Notes: generated from the letters alone by a model not told the origin. Shown: positions 34,997-43,112, counted from the first letter of the stretch. The stretch is DNA of 64,000 bases from Candidatus Saccharimonadota bacterium (GCA_003246575.1 QJZZ01000001.1:281978-345977); one strand, 5' to 3'. Program-made: numbers and translations.

Positions 34997-35470
34997 TTAG
35001 CTTGCGCAGCCTGCTCCAGCTTTTATCTGGGTGAGTTCACTGCCGCTTGCAGCAGTGTAGTCCCAGTACCAGATGTTTGCGCCACCGGCGCATGACCAGG
35101 CCGAGACGACCGTACCATTGGCTGCGGTTGATGCCGTCAGAGTCGATCCGTCATTGAATGCAGTTGCGGCAATCATTGCGCTAGCTTTATCGAGTACCGC
35201 TTCTGGCGCAGATGTGCCGGCTGTTGTGTTGAGGTTTGCGCCAGTTGTTGCCGCACCGCCTGTGCTCACGAGGTAACTACCCTTGATTGCATTGAGTGCT
35301 TCAAACTTTTTCTGGATAGTTGATGCAGTCTCCTGGCCGGCTGCTTTCTTTGCACGGTTCTGTACACCGTTGTACGCAACGACTGAGATAGCCGCAAGAA
35401 TAGCGATAACAACGATAACGATCAACAGCTCAACGAGCGTGAAACCGCGTGAATTACGTTTGTTTGTCAT
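34997..35470 (-). CDS. Type IV major-pilin-like protein B
   Basis: 157 aa with the same leader and stem as pilin A (NSRG/FTLVELLIVIVVIAILA) but a different head that contains a cysteine pair (AWSCAGG ... AGAGCAS) likely to form a C-terminal disulfide loop, and a shared IWYWDYTAASGS motif. It has its own GGGGGC ribosome site and terminator, so it can be expressed separately from pilin A. Confidence 0.93.
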   Translation of the reverse strand: MTNKRNSRGFTLVELLIVIVVIAILAAISVVAYNGVQNRAKKAAGQETASTIQKKFEALNAIKGSYLVSTGGAATTGANLNTTAGTSAPEAVLDKASAMIAATAFNDGSTLTASTAANGTVVSAWSCAGGANIWYWDYTAASGSELTQIKAGAGCAS

Positions 35471-35486
35471 GTAGGTGTGCCCCCTA
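35349..35486 (-). repeat. 138-bp perfect direct repeat, copy 2
   Basis: Second copy of the 34743-34880 repeat, in the 5' region and N-terminal codons of pilin B. The pair is a ready substrate for homologous recombination that would delete or swap pilin heads. Confidence 0.95.
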
Positions 35487-35559
35487 ATTGGTATAGATTA
35501 ATTAGTTTATGCTTATATTCTAACAATTCATCAATGCTTGAGCAAGTGTAAGCTGAAAT

Positions 35560-37617
35560 CTATTGCTCTGCCATGAATGAGATGCTATCAAGCGCTGACC
35601 AGCCGCTGTTGGCGCCTTCGCGAATGAGAATATCTCCAGTTGATGTTACATCGAATCGACATGCGGCGTTTACGCAGCTGGCTAGCCCGAGGATAGTGCG
35701 TGCTGGTCGGTAGCCCGCAGGCAGGGTATAGATGACTGTGCCACTTGTCGTTGTGCCGTTACGGATGAGGCCTTTTAGTGTAACAACACCATCCGCAGCC
35801 TTGATGTAGGAAGGTGTGGCATACCCTGGGTATGCCACCCAGCCGTTCTGTAGTGTCCCCATAGCGTGCCAGCCTCCATAGGTGGTATCTGGTGTCGTCG
35901 AGTAGAACATCTCTTGCAGTGAAACATACGCGTTGAGCGCAACACCCTTTGCCTGTATTTCGTTAGCTGCTGCTGACGCACTAAGTGACGTAAATGAATC
36001 GTTTGCCGCTGAAGCGAGGTGGAGGTACTCCGCCGATGCGTATCCTGCGGCAGTACCGATGATGCGGGTATTATCCGTCGTGGTTCCGCTTTTGACGAGG
36101 CCTCGCGTAAAGACGCGGCCAGAGCTATCTTTCGTGTAGCCGGCTTGCACCCAGCTACCACCGTAGTTTGCCCAGCCATTCGCAAACGTCGGTGTTTGCC
36201 ATGTATATCCACCAGATGCAGCGAGGAATTTAACGCCATCAAGTGAGGTCCAGCTTGTTGACATATTCGCTGCGATAACGCGGCCATCCGGCCAAACTTC
36301 TACTCGGCTGGCGGATGTACCCGACTTCATTGTTGCGAACATGAGGCCGCCTTCGTTTGCAGGTCGAAAGTTTGGTGGAAGTGTAAAGATGGTTTCGCCG
36401 ACTGTGTATGCACCGCCGTTCTTCGTGAGCAACCCCTTCAGTATGACGAGACCAGTTGACGTTTTTGTGTAGCCCACAGATTGATAGCCGCCGTCGTAGT
36501 TCACCCAGCCGTTTTGGAGATCGGGCGTATTCCATAATGGTATAGATGTACAGGCGTACCCAAATGGTGATGTTCCCACCTCGTTGTTGGCGTAGACGGT
36601 TGCGCAAACCGACTGACCTCTCTCGGCCGCTCTGGAGAACGTTGTGCTTAAAGATTTGTTCGCCCCCATTTGGTATGCACCGCCATTGACGCTATAGGTT
36701 ACCGTATACATCTCGGCACCAAATACTTTTGGCCACGAGAATGTTGCCGTATCGCCCCCCTCTACGGTGGCAGTTACCATTGGTGTGTCGGGGATGGAAG
36801 TAGCTATGGGGAGATTATTAATGCGGGTTACCTGTGTGGAGGCGGTTTCTGTTATGGTATTCCCGGCCGCTCGGCCGGCTATGGTAATGCTGACACTGAT
36901 TTTTTCAGCTTGGCGTGGGTCACTCGTACTAGTGCCAGCGGGTGTGTAGTAATTTACTGCAAGATTTGTGACGCTCGTAAGTATCTTTTCGTCGTATGAC
37001 TGGCAGGGTGTGCCATTAAGAGTGCTGCCGACGGGACAGCTATCGCGTTGCCATGGGGCGGCGCACGTCGTGTTGGCATCAGGGCTACCGCTTTGGTTCC
37101 AGTCTCGCACTACTTGGCGCCGCCATAGCGTGCTTGTGCCATCGCCGTTGTCAGTTTGAAAGTAGATTACGCGTAGGAGTAGTGGACGATTCGCACCGAC
37201 ATCTGCGCTGCCACACGCGTTGGGCTGATTGGCGTAATACACAGATTGACGAGAAGTATCATATGGGCTTGCTGTCGTTGCTTGCTGGGTAAAAATTATG
37301 TCATCTGATGATGTATCGAATGACGAGGTGTTGCCATCTTTGCCTTGGGGTGCACTGACGTAGGAAAACGTTTGCATGAAGTTTGTACTGATTTTTGCAT
37401 CCTCTTCGATTCGATTGATGGCACTCTGTACACGATAAGTTGTTCCAGCGCGCGTATTCGAAAGAAGTGTATCACCCGTCAGGCTGACCATAGCAGCAAT
37501 CAGGCCACCAATGACTAGGATCGCGATAGGGGCGACAACAAGCATTTCGACTAGGGTAAAGCCATCTCTATTAGCCGACGGGGCGGATTGGAAGCGAACG
37601 CGCAAGTCCTTGATCAT
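35560..37617 (-). CDS. Giant prepilin-like protein with Fn3 and three tail-fibre-like modules
   Basis: 685 aa. A prepilin-type N-terminus (NRDG/FTLVEMLVVAPIAIL, Glu5 present) is followed by a pilin-like region to about 270, a fibronectin-III-like domain (about 278-360), and three related modules (about 365-467, 478-575, 588-685). Each module shows NGWvnYgG..., a strand like VILKGLL or VTLKGLIRNGT, a TLPaGYRPA motif and a closing WxSLDxxxF. This module is like C-terminal domains of phage tail-fibre and other adhesive proteins. I use ATG 37617, which overlaps the previous stop (ATGA), not the longer frame. A pilus-tip adhesin for a partner cell is the natural inference. Confidence 0.82.
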   Translation of the reverse strand: MIKDLRVRFQSAPSANRDGFTLVEMLVVAPIAILVIGGLIAAMVSLTGDTLLSNTRAGTTYRVQSAINRIEEDAKISTNFMQTFSYVSAPQGKDGNTSSFDTSSDDIIFTQQATTASPYDTSRQSVYYANQPNACGSADVGANRPLLLRVIYFQTDNGDGTSTLWRRQVVRDWNQSGSPDANTTCAAPWQRDSCPVGSTLNGTPCQSYDEKILTSVTNLAVNYYTPAGTSTSDPRQAEKISVSITIAGRAAGNTITETASTQVTRINNLPIATSIPDTPMVTATVEGGDTATFSWPKVFGAEMYTVTYSVNGGAYQMGANKSLSTTFSRAAERGQSVCATVYANNEVGTSPFGYACTSIPLWNTPDLQNGWVNYDGGYQSVGYTKTSTGLVILKGLLTKNGGAYTVGETIFTLPPNFRPANEGGLMFATMKSGTSASRVEVWPDGRVIAANMSTSWTSLDGVKFLAASGGYTWQTPTFANGWANYGGSWVQAGYTKDSSGRVFTRGLVKSGTTTDNTRIIGTAAGYASAEYLHLASAANDSFTSLSASAAANEIQAKGVALNAYVSLQEMFYSTTPDTTYGGWHAMGTLQNGWVAYPGYATPSYIKAADGVVTLKGLIRNGTTTSGTVIYTLPAGYRPARTILGLASCVNAACRFDVTSTGDILIREGANSGWSALDSISFMAEQ

Positions 37618-39251
37618 ACGGTACCCACCCATGCGATTCCATCAAGAGACACCCATGGGCCAGTTCCAGCGATGAAAAGCACGTTGCACCCGCCGGATGG
37701 GGTGCCCGCCTCGATGTCTATGCGTGCGTATGCGTCACTAGCAATGGCTGCGTATATTTGACGGGAACTTGGACAGAGGCCAAGATTACCAGGGATGGTG
37801 CCGATGACTCCAAGGTTTCCCGGACGTGCAAGCCCGGTTAGCATGACAATACCGTCACTCGCCTTGTTGCTGTAGCGGGGCGAAGGAAAGCGCGACTCGG
37901 GGATTTCATAAGAAGTCCAGCCGTTTGAGAGAGAGAGGAGGTTCCATCCGCTATAGGTGTATGGATAGGTGAAGATATTGATGCTTTTTCCTAGGCTGGT
38001 ACAGCTGTCACCCTTTGCGAGGACGCTATAATTAACGTCATCAAATCCGTGGTATAACATCGTAGTGGTGCAGGCATTTTGCGCAGGCCAATGTTGGTAT
38101 TTATACGGCTTCATGGCTGGATCAACAGTCAGTTCAACGGTTCCATTCGCAGTTGTGCCGTTGTAGATCATGCCCTGGATACGCGTGCGTCCAACTGAGT
38201 CAACCATGTAAGCCGGTGATGCCCAGCGTGCATCGGCGTTTTTGAAGCTAAGCCATCCGTTGTAGGTTCTTGTCTGCGTGAAATCCGACAACTGATCACC
38301 GGTCTGGAAGTTGATTCCGTCAAGCGATACCCAGGATCCCGCCCCGTAGAGGCGGACATCTCCGTTGTCGTGAATATCAAGTCGTATCTTTGTGCTGTCG
38401 CTGCTCGTTGGAAGCGAGAACCATTGATTTGTTGCTGGTCGATATCCTTCGGGGAGCGTGCACACCGTGACATCTGCAGCGGTGCTTCCTGATTTGATAA
38501 GACCAGACAGGACGACGACGCCCGCTGAAGTTTTAGTGAAGGTGGCTGGTCCATACGGATTTCCATAGGGAACCCATCCGTTCTTGAGAGTGCAGGCGAC
38601 GGTAGATGGTATTGTGACGTTGACAGTTGTTACCGGTGAACCACCAGTATGATTTGTGGCGGATACATGAAAACTCACCGAATCATTTCGACTCGTGTTG
38701 ACTTTGTAGCTCGTCGCATTAATGTCTCCAACAGTTGTCAACGAGCCGTTCTTGGTATATGAGACCGTGTATGATTCGGCTCCTGCTACCGGACTCCAAT
38801 TAAAGGTCACAGATTGCGTCGCGTCTACCGAATAGGTTGTCGATGGTCCGTTGCCGATCGTAGAATTGGCAGGATTATTGCGATAGGTAATTGACCGAGT
38901 CACCTGTTGTGGCCCGGATTCATCATATCCTACGGTGACTGATACCATGCTGATCGCAGACGAAGTCCCGTAAGGACAGGTAATGGACAGATTCGCTGTT
39001 GCGCTCGGTAGTGTCGAATAGGATGGCAGCGAAAGTGATGAGGTTAGGGTGCTACAGGGCGATGTGGTGCTTGCCTCGCTTTCACGCATAAGGCTATAGG
39101 CGATGCCGCTTGCCTCGGAGCGGCGCTGTGCGCCTGATGAATCCCTGAGGACGACCGTGTAAAGCTGATAGCCCGATCCAAGAAGAGCGGCGGCAATAAT
39201 TAATGCCACGAGGAGCTCTACGGTACTAAAGGCTTGCTGGAACCGACTCAT
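37614..39251 (-). CDS. Giant prepilin-like protein with Fn3 and three tail-fibre-like modules
   Basis: 545 aa. The leader QQA/FSTVELLVALIIAAALLG has Ala instead of Gly before the cleavage site but keeps Glu5. It has an Fn3-like domain (about 140-214) and modules at about 221-316 (LKNGWVPYG, LSGLIKSGS, TLPEGYRPA, WVSLDGINF), 329-440 and 442-545 (SNGWTSYE, MLTGLARPG, WVSLDGIAW). It is the middle gene of an operon with ATGA overlaps on both sides. It is a paralogue of the downstream 685-aa protein but clearly diverged. Probable minor pilin/adhesin. Confidence 0.82.
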   Translation of the reverse strand: MSRFQQAFSTVELLVALIIAAALLGSGYQLYTVVLRDSSGAQRRSEASGIAYSLMRESEASTTSPCSTLTSSLSLPSYSTLPSATANLSITCPYGTSSAISMVSVTVGYDESGPQQVTRSITYRNNPANSTIGNGPSTTYSVDATQSVTFNWSPVAGAESYTVSYTKNGSLTTVGDINATSYKVNTSRNDSVSFHVSATNHTGGSPVTTVNVTIPSTVACTLKNGWVPYGNPYGPATFTKTSAGVVVLSGLIKSGSTAADVTVCTLPEGYRPATNQWFSLPTSSDSTKIRLDIHDNGDVRLYGAGSWVSLDGINFQTGDQLSDFTQTRTYNGWLSFKNADARWASPAYMVDSVGRTRIQGMIYNGTTANGTVELTVDPAMKPYKYQHWPAQNACTTTMLYHGFDDVNYSVLAKGDSCTSLGKSINIFTYPYTYSGWNLLSLSNGWTSYEIPESRFPSPRYSNKASDGIVMLTGLARPGNLGVIGTIPGNLGLCPSSRQIYAAIASDAYARIDIEAGTPSGGCNVLFIAGTGPWVSLDGIAWVGTV

Positions 39252-39841
39252 TGATGCTCGCTCACGATCGTGTGCAGGGCGCCGCCGTCTGCTTCACCGC
39301 GCCAATATAAGTTGTAGCGGACGCACCCACCATTCATACAGACTTGATTGCTCGTATCTACCGGTTCGTACACGTAGGTGTTAACTGTCGTGAGGGCTTC
39401 GATCGTTGTTGTATTTCCGGCTGCTCCGCAGCTTGATGAACAGACAGGGATAAGGTCGATGCTATTTCGGCCTGGCGCGGAGAATGTCTTATCGGTAGTG
39501 CCAGTGAACTCACGCTCGAGATATCCGTCGGTGACCTGCACTGGTGAAAATCCACTCACCGACTGTCCGCTTGCGTGAAGCAGTTCATTGACTCCCGGAT
39601 ATGTACCCGGGCCGAGTGACCAGCCAGCAGATGCGAGGGGATTGCCGTTACGGTAGCGGGCTTCAAGGCCTCGCGCTATAGATGTGGTGTCGGCATTCCG
39701 TTCGTCATCACGTGAGTGTGCCTGGGAGCTGCCGATGTTGATAGTCGCAAGCGTCAAGAGGATTGCCATGATGACCATGACAGAGATAAGCTCGATGATT
39801 GTGAACCCTGCTCTAGCTGATTCTCCACGTCGTACACGCAT
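39248..39841 (-). CDS. Minor-pilin-like protein, first gene of the adhesin operon
   Basis: 197 aa. ARAG/FTIIELISVMVIMAILL is a clear prepilin leader with Glu5; the globular region has cysteines in PVCSSSCGAAG and NQVCMNGGCVRYNLYW. Its stop overlaps the ATG of the next gene. By position it may prime or cap a pilus that carries the two large modular pilins. A TATGCT/TATATA-like box lies a few bases before the ATG. Confidence 0.87.
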   Translation of the reverse strand: MRVRRGESARAGFTIIELISVMVIMAILLTLATINIGSSQAHSRDDERNADTTSIARGLEARYRNGNPLASAGWSLGPGTYPGVNELLHASGQSVSGFSPVQVTDGYLEREFTGTTDKTFSAPGRNSIDLIPVCSSSCGAAGNTTTIEALTTVNTYVYEPVDTSNQVCMNGGCVRYNLYWRGEADGGALHTIVSEHQ

Positions 39842-39889
39842 GTATATAGCATAAGTGGTTTGACGGATGAGCGCAAGCCAAAAAGTGGT

Positions 39890-40909
39890 CTATATCTCGA
39901 GAGGCTCTTGTTCGATTTGAATGCGAAACTTTGTTTGCACGCCAGCCGCGATTTCGGCGCGCGCAGCAGCTAGGTCGCTGTAGCCAGTCGCCGATTCATT
40001 GATGAGCACGAGCGCGTTCTTGTCATGTACGCGCATCCCATGGAGGAGTTGACCCTTGAATCCAGCCTGTTCGATCAGCCATCCGGTTGGAATCTTGTGG
40101 CGACCGTCTGGCATGTCGAAGTTTGGCATTGTCGGATACGACGCGATCAGTTCTTCAAATAGCCAGTTGTCTACGATGGCGTTTTTGAAAAATGAGCCTG
40201 CATTCGGGTGAAGGGCAGGGTCTGGCAGCTTGGCAAAACGAATTGCAAGTACACCATCTCGCACGGTTTGTGGTGTGAAAAATGTGATGGCATTTGTGTC
40301 AAAGTAGTCTTGGAGTGCTTTGTAGAACGGTGGCTGCGGGGCCGTCTTGCTGAGCTGTATGGTGACCGTAGTGATAATATAGCGCTGGTAGTCATCGCCA
40401 CGAAAGATACTGTGGCGATACGAGAAACTGCACTCTGCAGCAGGGAGTGTAACCATGCCGAGGGATTTCGTGTCGTAGGCATCAACGCTCACGGTAACAT
40501 CGCCGACTTCTTGGCCATACGCGCCAATATTTTGAACCGGTGCCGCTCCGACAGTACCTGGAACTCCAGACAGCGCTTCAATACCCGAAAGATTACGCTC
40601 GACGGTTTTTTTGACGATGTCGTCCCAGTTTTCGCCGGCTCCGATACGGATTGTTGTACTGCTCTGCGTATCCTCAATAATTTCAAACCCTTGGATCCGA
40701 TTATGGATGACGATGCCATCAAAGCGTTCGTCGTTAGCGATCGTATTGCTTCCTCCGCCAAGTATGTAGGTTGGAACGTTTTGTGCCTTGGCCTGCTTGA
40801 CGATAGTATCGATATCCTCGATAGAATGAACGTCGGCAAAGAAGCGGGCATTACCGCCAAGTCGCATTGTCGTGTAGTGGTCGAGGGGGACATTGGTACG
40901 TACTTGCAT
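39890..40909 (-). CDS. murB: UDP-N-acetylenolpyruvoylglucosamine reductase
   Basis: FAD- and NADPH-dependent second step of UDP-MurNAc synthesis. 339 aa from ATG 40909: VPLDHYTTMRLGGNARFF, FAD-binding ILGGGSNTIANDERFDG, SGVPGTVGAAPVQNIGAYGQE, CSFSYRHSIFRG and the catalytic Ser in NAGSFFKNAIV. Length and the YRxSIF loop fit type I (E. coli-like) MurB. The start is fixed by TATACT (minus strand, 40917-40922) 7 nt upstream, with GGAGG in between; the longer frame would read through the promoter. Confidence 0.95.
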   Translation of the reverse strand: MQVRTNVPLDHYTTMRLGGNARFFADVHSIEDIDTIVKQAKAQNVPTYILGGGSNTIANDERFDGIVIHNRIQGFEIIEDTQSSTTIRIGAGENWDDIVKKTVERNLSGIEALSGVPGTVGAAPVQNIGAYGQEVGDVTVSVDAYDTKSLGMVTLPAAECSFSYRHSIFRGDDYQRYIITTVTIQLSKTAPQPPFYKALQDYFDTNAITFFTPQTVRDGVLAIRFAKLPDPALHPNAGSFFKNAIVDNWLFEELIASYPTMPNFDMPDGRHKIPTGWLIEQAGFKGQLLHGMRVHDKNALVLINESATGYSDLAAARAEIAAGVQTKFRIQIEQEPLEI

Positions 40910-40947
40910 GACCTCCAGTATACCACCCCACAGAGGTACGCAATATG

Positions 40948-40976
40948 TTGACATACACACAATGGGGAGTTATAAT
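40948..40976 (+). promoter_or_regulatory. Consensus sigma-70 promoter of the structured-RNA locus
   Basis: TTGACA (40948-40953), a 17-bp spacer, TATAAT (40971-40976): a perfect match to the bacterial consensus and the strongest promoter in the window. Transcription should start near 40983, just before the closing stem of the RNA at 40984. Confidence 0.85.
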
Positions 40977-40983
40977 ATGTGAT

Positions 40984-41109
40984 GCAAAGAGGTTGATCGA
41001 CCTTGAAACGTATTCTGTATTTGGTCGCTTGGAATACGCGGAGTCAATAGCGAAACCGGGCAGCCGTTCTCTCTTGCTGAGAGCTGGTACCCAAAGTTCA
41101 GCTCTTTGC
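40984..41109 (+). ncRNA. Candidate structured RNA: three hairpins closed by an 8-bp stem
   Basis: GCAAAGAG (40984-40991) pairs with CTCTTTGC (41102-41109). Inside are GGTTGATCGACC (40991-41002), CGTATTC/GAATACG (41009-41015 with 41032-41038), and a longer hairpin at 41058-41092 built from GGG/CCC, CAG/CTG and CTCTC/GAGAG. This multi-branch fold lies at the start of a transcript driven by a consensus promoter and about 100 nt ahead of a small gene, so it could be a stable RNA or a cis-regulatory leader. I checked by eye for T-box, SAM-I, TPP, c-di-GMP-I, SRP and RNase P landmarks and found none convincing. The 41110-41210 stretch has nothing further that I recognise. Confidence 0.5.
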
Positions 41110-41210
41110 GTTAAACAACATCGTCCATTAACATCTATGGTCACTTGTTAGCGTAGGCCGCCAAAATAGCAGGGTAAGGTTACTAACCATTACAAAAAGC
41201 GAGGGTCACC

Positions 41211-41471
41211 ATGAACAACATTACAAAAGTTGACATGCAGGAGCTGCTTCGGCAGCTGCAACGAGACCTAGAGCGTGTACTCACCTCTAGGCAGGCTACG
41301 ATTACAACGCTCACACGCATGGTGGAGCACGTTTTAACGCAGATGAACGAGCAACAGCAGATGTCACGTCAGGTGAATGAAGAAGTTAATCGTCTTAGCA
41401 AACGTCTCCCGGTGGTAGAGCGTTCCCTGTCTGATTTTCGGTCAGACCTACAGAGCATAGTGCAGCGCTAG
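41211..41471 (+). CDS. Small coiled-coil protein within the structured-RNA transcript
   Basis: 86 aa, fully helical and polar (MNNITKVDMQELLRQLQRDLERVL...), with heptad-spaced hydrophobic residues and no membrane segment or cysteine. GCGAGGG lies 6-7 nt before the ATG. It is preceded by about 227 nt of leader with a strong fold and followed by about 160 nt of folded RNA and a terminator, which is unusual for this compact genome. Function unknown; it may be a small RNA-associated or phage-like protein, without evidence for either. Confidence 0.6.
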   Translation: MNNITKVDMQELLRQLQRDLERVLTSRQATITTLTRMVEHVLTQMNEQQQMSRQVNEEVNRLSKRLPVVERSLSDFRSDLQSIVQR

Positions 41472-41547
41472 TCACTGTGCAGTGTGTTACTCGCAAAGAT
41501 AAACATCTGTATTTGCCTCGCTAACCGACCATTCCGTTATGTCTCCA

Positions 41548-41627
41548 CATTATGGCTTGCCATGATGGGCGAATAGGGAGTTTGACGCACAATACCTCAC
41601 CCCGTATGGTGTGCGGTTTTACCCTAT
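41548..41627 (+). ncRNA. Folded 3' region: two consecutive hairpins
   Basis: CATTATGGC (41548-41556) pairs with GCCATGATG (41559-41567). A second, long hairpin has nested stems ATAGGG/CCCTAT (41573-41578 with 41622-41627), CGCACA/TGTGCG (41586-41591 with 41610-41615) and ATAC/GTAT (41592-41595 with 41604-41607). It may be the 3' UTR of the 86-aa gene or part of a longer functional RNA. Confidence 0.45.
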
Positions 41628-41633
41628 AGCAAG

Positions 41634-41666
41634 AGAGGGCTGCCAAGCTAGGCAGTCCTCTTTTGT
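41634..41666. terminator. Terminator closing the structured-RNA locus
   Basis: An 11-bp stem AGAGGGCTGCC (41634-41644) with 41651-41661, containing one G-U pair, then TTTTGTTT. It also lies immediately past the stop of the convergent gene at 41668. Confidence 0.85.
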
Positions 41667-41667
41667 T

Positions 41668-42168
41668 TTACCATGGACAAATAGGTGTTTCAGTGCCAGG
41701 TTGGATCTCTTGTCCGCCCCAGACGAGCGCGTGATTCGACCAAAATTCAAAACTCGTTGCGTCGGCATAAGGACTATTTGGAGTGGCTGGCGTTAGGGGA
41801 CCGAGCCACGCACTGTAGAGCTCATAGGTGGTATCGTCGATTTTGAGTAGAATCACCGTCACCATCGAAGATGGCTGCGGCGCACGGGACTTGGTGAACC
41901 TGAGGAGACTGTCGCGATTTGTACGCATAGCGTAGACGATTTCGTCGGTTTCATCTGTCTCGACGAGGTCTGAATTGCCAATGACCGTGCCTGTATCGGT
42001 GTCAAACTTGATAGTATCTCCTTCAAGGTTGGTTGCCTGAATGATAGCTTCGACAAGTGGTCGAATTTGCGGGGTATCGGCAAGGTGAGTGGCGGCATGT
42101 GAATGAATAGGGTCAAAAACAACAGTGATGTTATTCCTTGATGTCGCGAAAAAATGCTTGCCTACCAT
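41668..42168 (-). CDS. Unknown protein, second gene of the pseudokinase pair
   Basis: About 166 aa (MVGKHFFATSRNNITVVFDPIHSH...). Notable blocks are SLLRFTKSRAPQPSSMVTVILLKID and YELYSAWLGPLTPATP. The mix of strands and the Arg/Ser/His-containing segments vaguely recall small nuclease-toxin folds, but no catalytic set can be defended. Two starts are possible: ATG 42168, with TACTAT 6 nt upstream, or TTG 42204 overlapping the upstream stop (TTGA) by coupling. It is read in the same direction as, and directly after, the kinase-like gene. Confidence 0.6.
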   Translation of the reverse strand: MVGKHFFATSRNNITVVFDPIHSHAATHLADTPQIRPLVEAIIQATNLEGDTIKFDTDTGTVIGNSDLVETDETDEIVYAMRTNRDSLLRFTKSRAPQPSSMVTVILLKIDDTTYELYSAWLGPLTPATPNSPYADATSFEFWSNHALVWGGQEIQPGTETPICPW

Positions 42169-42200
42169 ATCGATATAGTAGCAGACACCACAGGTTGGTC

Positions 42201-42914
42201 TCAATCAGATCGGGGTGCTTGTCGGGTGAGGCGGAGGCCATTGATGGCGACGCTTGATGATATCCCGTAGCCTGGCTGATCGATGATGCATAGTTGCGAC
42301 TTAGTGTAGTCGATAGCTGATGGTTCGATAAGAATATTACCAGCATTGAGTTGTGACCAGCGATGCAACCCTATATCATTGAGACCAAGGCGCATAAGGG
42401 GATGATGTACCGACGCTTTTATGCGGTTTTGGACGTGGTGCCGAAGTTCTTCTACGCTAAGTGTATTTTGGGCATCTTGCTGTATCCATGATTTTAGCGA
42501 TTGCCATCCCGCCATGTATTGCTGAAATGAGACATAGTGAGGTTTATTCTTGCTTTTTATGGCGATTAGCTGATCGGGCACTGTCAGATTTGCGGCGTCA
42601 ACAAGATGCGAATCGAGCGTTCGCAGGAATAGATGCTGGTGAAAAAGGTTCTCTGTGCTACTGTTTGCGGTATATTCCCATCCGTTTTTGCCGGTAGTTG
42701 GAGTTGAGATTTTAACGGCGATGTCACCAAACTGTCGTACGATCGAGTTACGCCCACCTCCTATGTATGGCAGAGAGTCGAAGGCATGTTCGGGAAATTG
42801 TGGCGTAGCAAGAAATGCTTGCACCATATCGAGCAGTTCTGGCGTGTCGCCGAGTAGCTCGTTTCCGGTGGTGGTGCCAATGATACGCGCTGTATCGATA
42901 TGGAGTTGTGTCAT
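42201..42914 (-). CDS. Kinase-fold protein lacking the catalytic aspartate
   Basis: 237 aa. IGGGRNSIVRQFGDIAVKIS matches a Gly-rich loop plus the ATP-binding Lys (about Lys68). WSQLNAGNILIE aligns with the HGDLHPGNILVD loop of aminoglycoside/HipA/RIO-like kinases, but Gln188 replaces the catalytic Asp; CIIDQPGYG gives the metal-binding Asp212. It looks like a pseudokinase or an atypical phosphotransferase. AGAGGAAGAG precedes the ATG and TATACT lies further up. With the gene at 41668 it forms a two-gene cassette beside tRNA-Lys. Confidence 0.65.
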   Translation of the reverse strand: MTQLHIDTARIIGTTTGNELLGDTPELLDMVQAFLATPQFPEHAFDSLPYIGGGRNSIVRQFGDIAVKISTPTTGKNGWEYTANSSTENLFHQHLFLRTLDSHLVDAANLTVPDQLIAIKSKNKPHYVSFQQYMAGWQSLKSWIQQDAQNTLSVEELRHHVQNRIKASVHHPLMRLGLNDIGLHRWSQLNAGNILIEPSAIDYTKSQLCIIDQPGYGISSSVAINGLRLTRQAPRSD

Positions 42915-42964
42915 CTCTTCCTCTTAGACTGTTCAGTATATCACGCGCCAAAGAGCATCTTGCC

Positions 42965-43000
42965 AAGTAAAAACACCTACACAGGTAGGTGTTTTTACTT
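42965..43000 (-). terminator. Terminator of tRNA-Lys
   Basis: Perfect 16-bp stem AAGTAAAAACACCTAC (42965-42980) with 42985-43000 around ACAG; its first base is the last A of the tRNA CCA. Confidence 0.88.
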
Positions 43001-43076
43001 GGAGGGCCAGGTGGGGCTTGAACCCACGACACCCTGCTTAAGAGGCAGGTGCTCTAACCAGCTGAGCTACTGGCCC
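43000..43076 (-). tRNA. tRNA-Lys (CTT)
   Basis: Acceptor GGGCCAG/CTGGCCC, discriminator T, encoded CCA, anticodon stem CCTGC/GCAGG with loop CTCTTAA (CTT), T-loop TTCAAGC. Confidence 0.95.
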
Positions 43077-43112
43077 ATAGTGTAATTGTATCAAAAGGTG
43101 CGCCAGCATCTT

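Noticed and set aside
40984-41109. SAM-I, TPP, T-box or SRP RNA identity for the structured leader
   Set aside because: Short matches such as GAAACCGGGCAGCC, CTGAGAG and TGGTACC occur, but the required helices and order do not.
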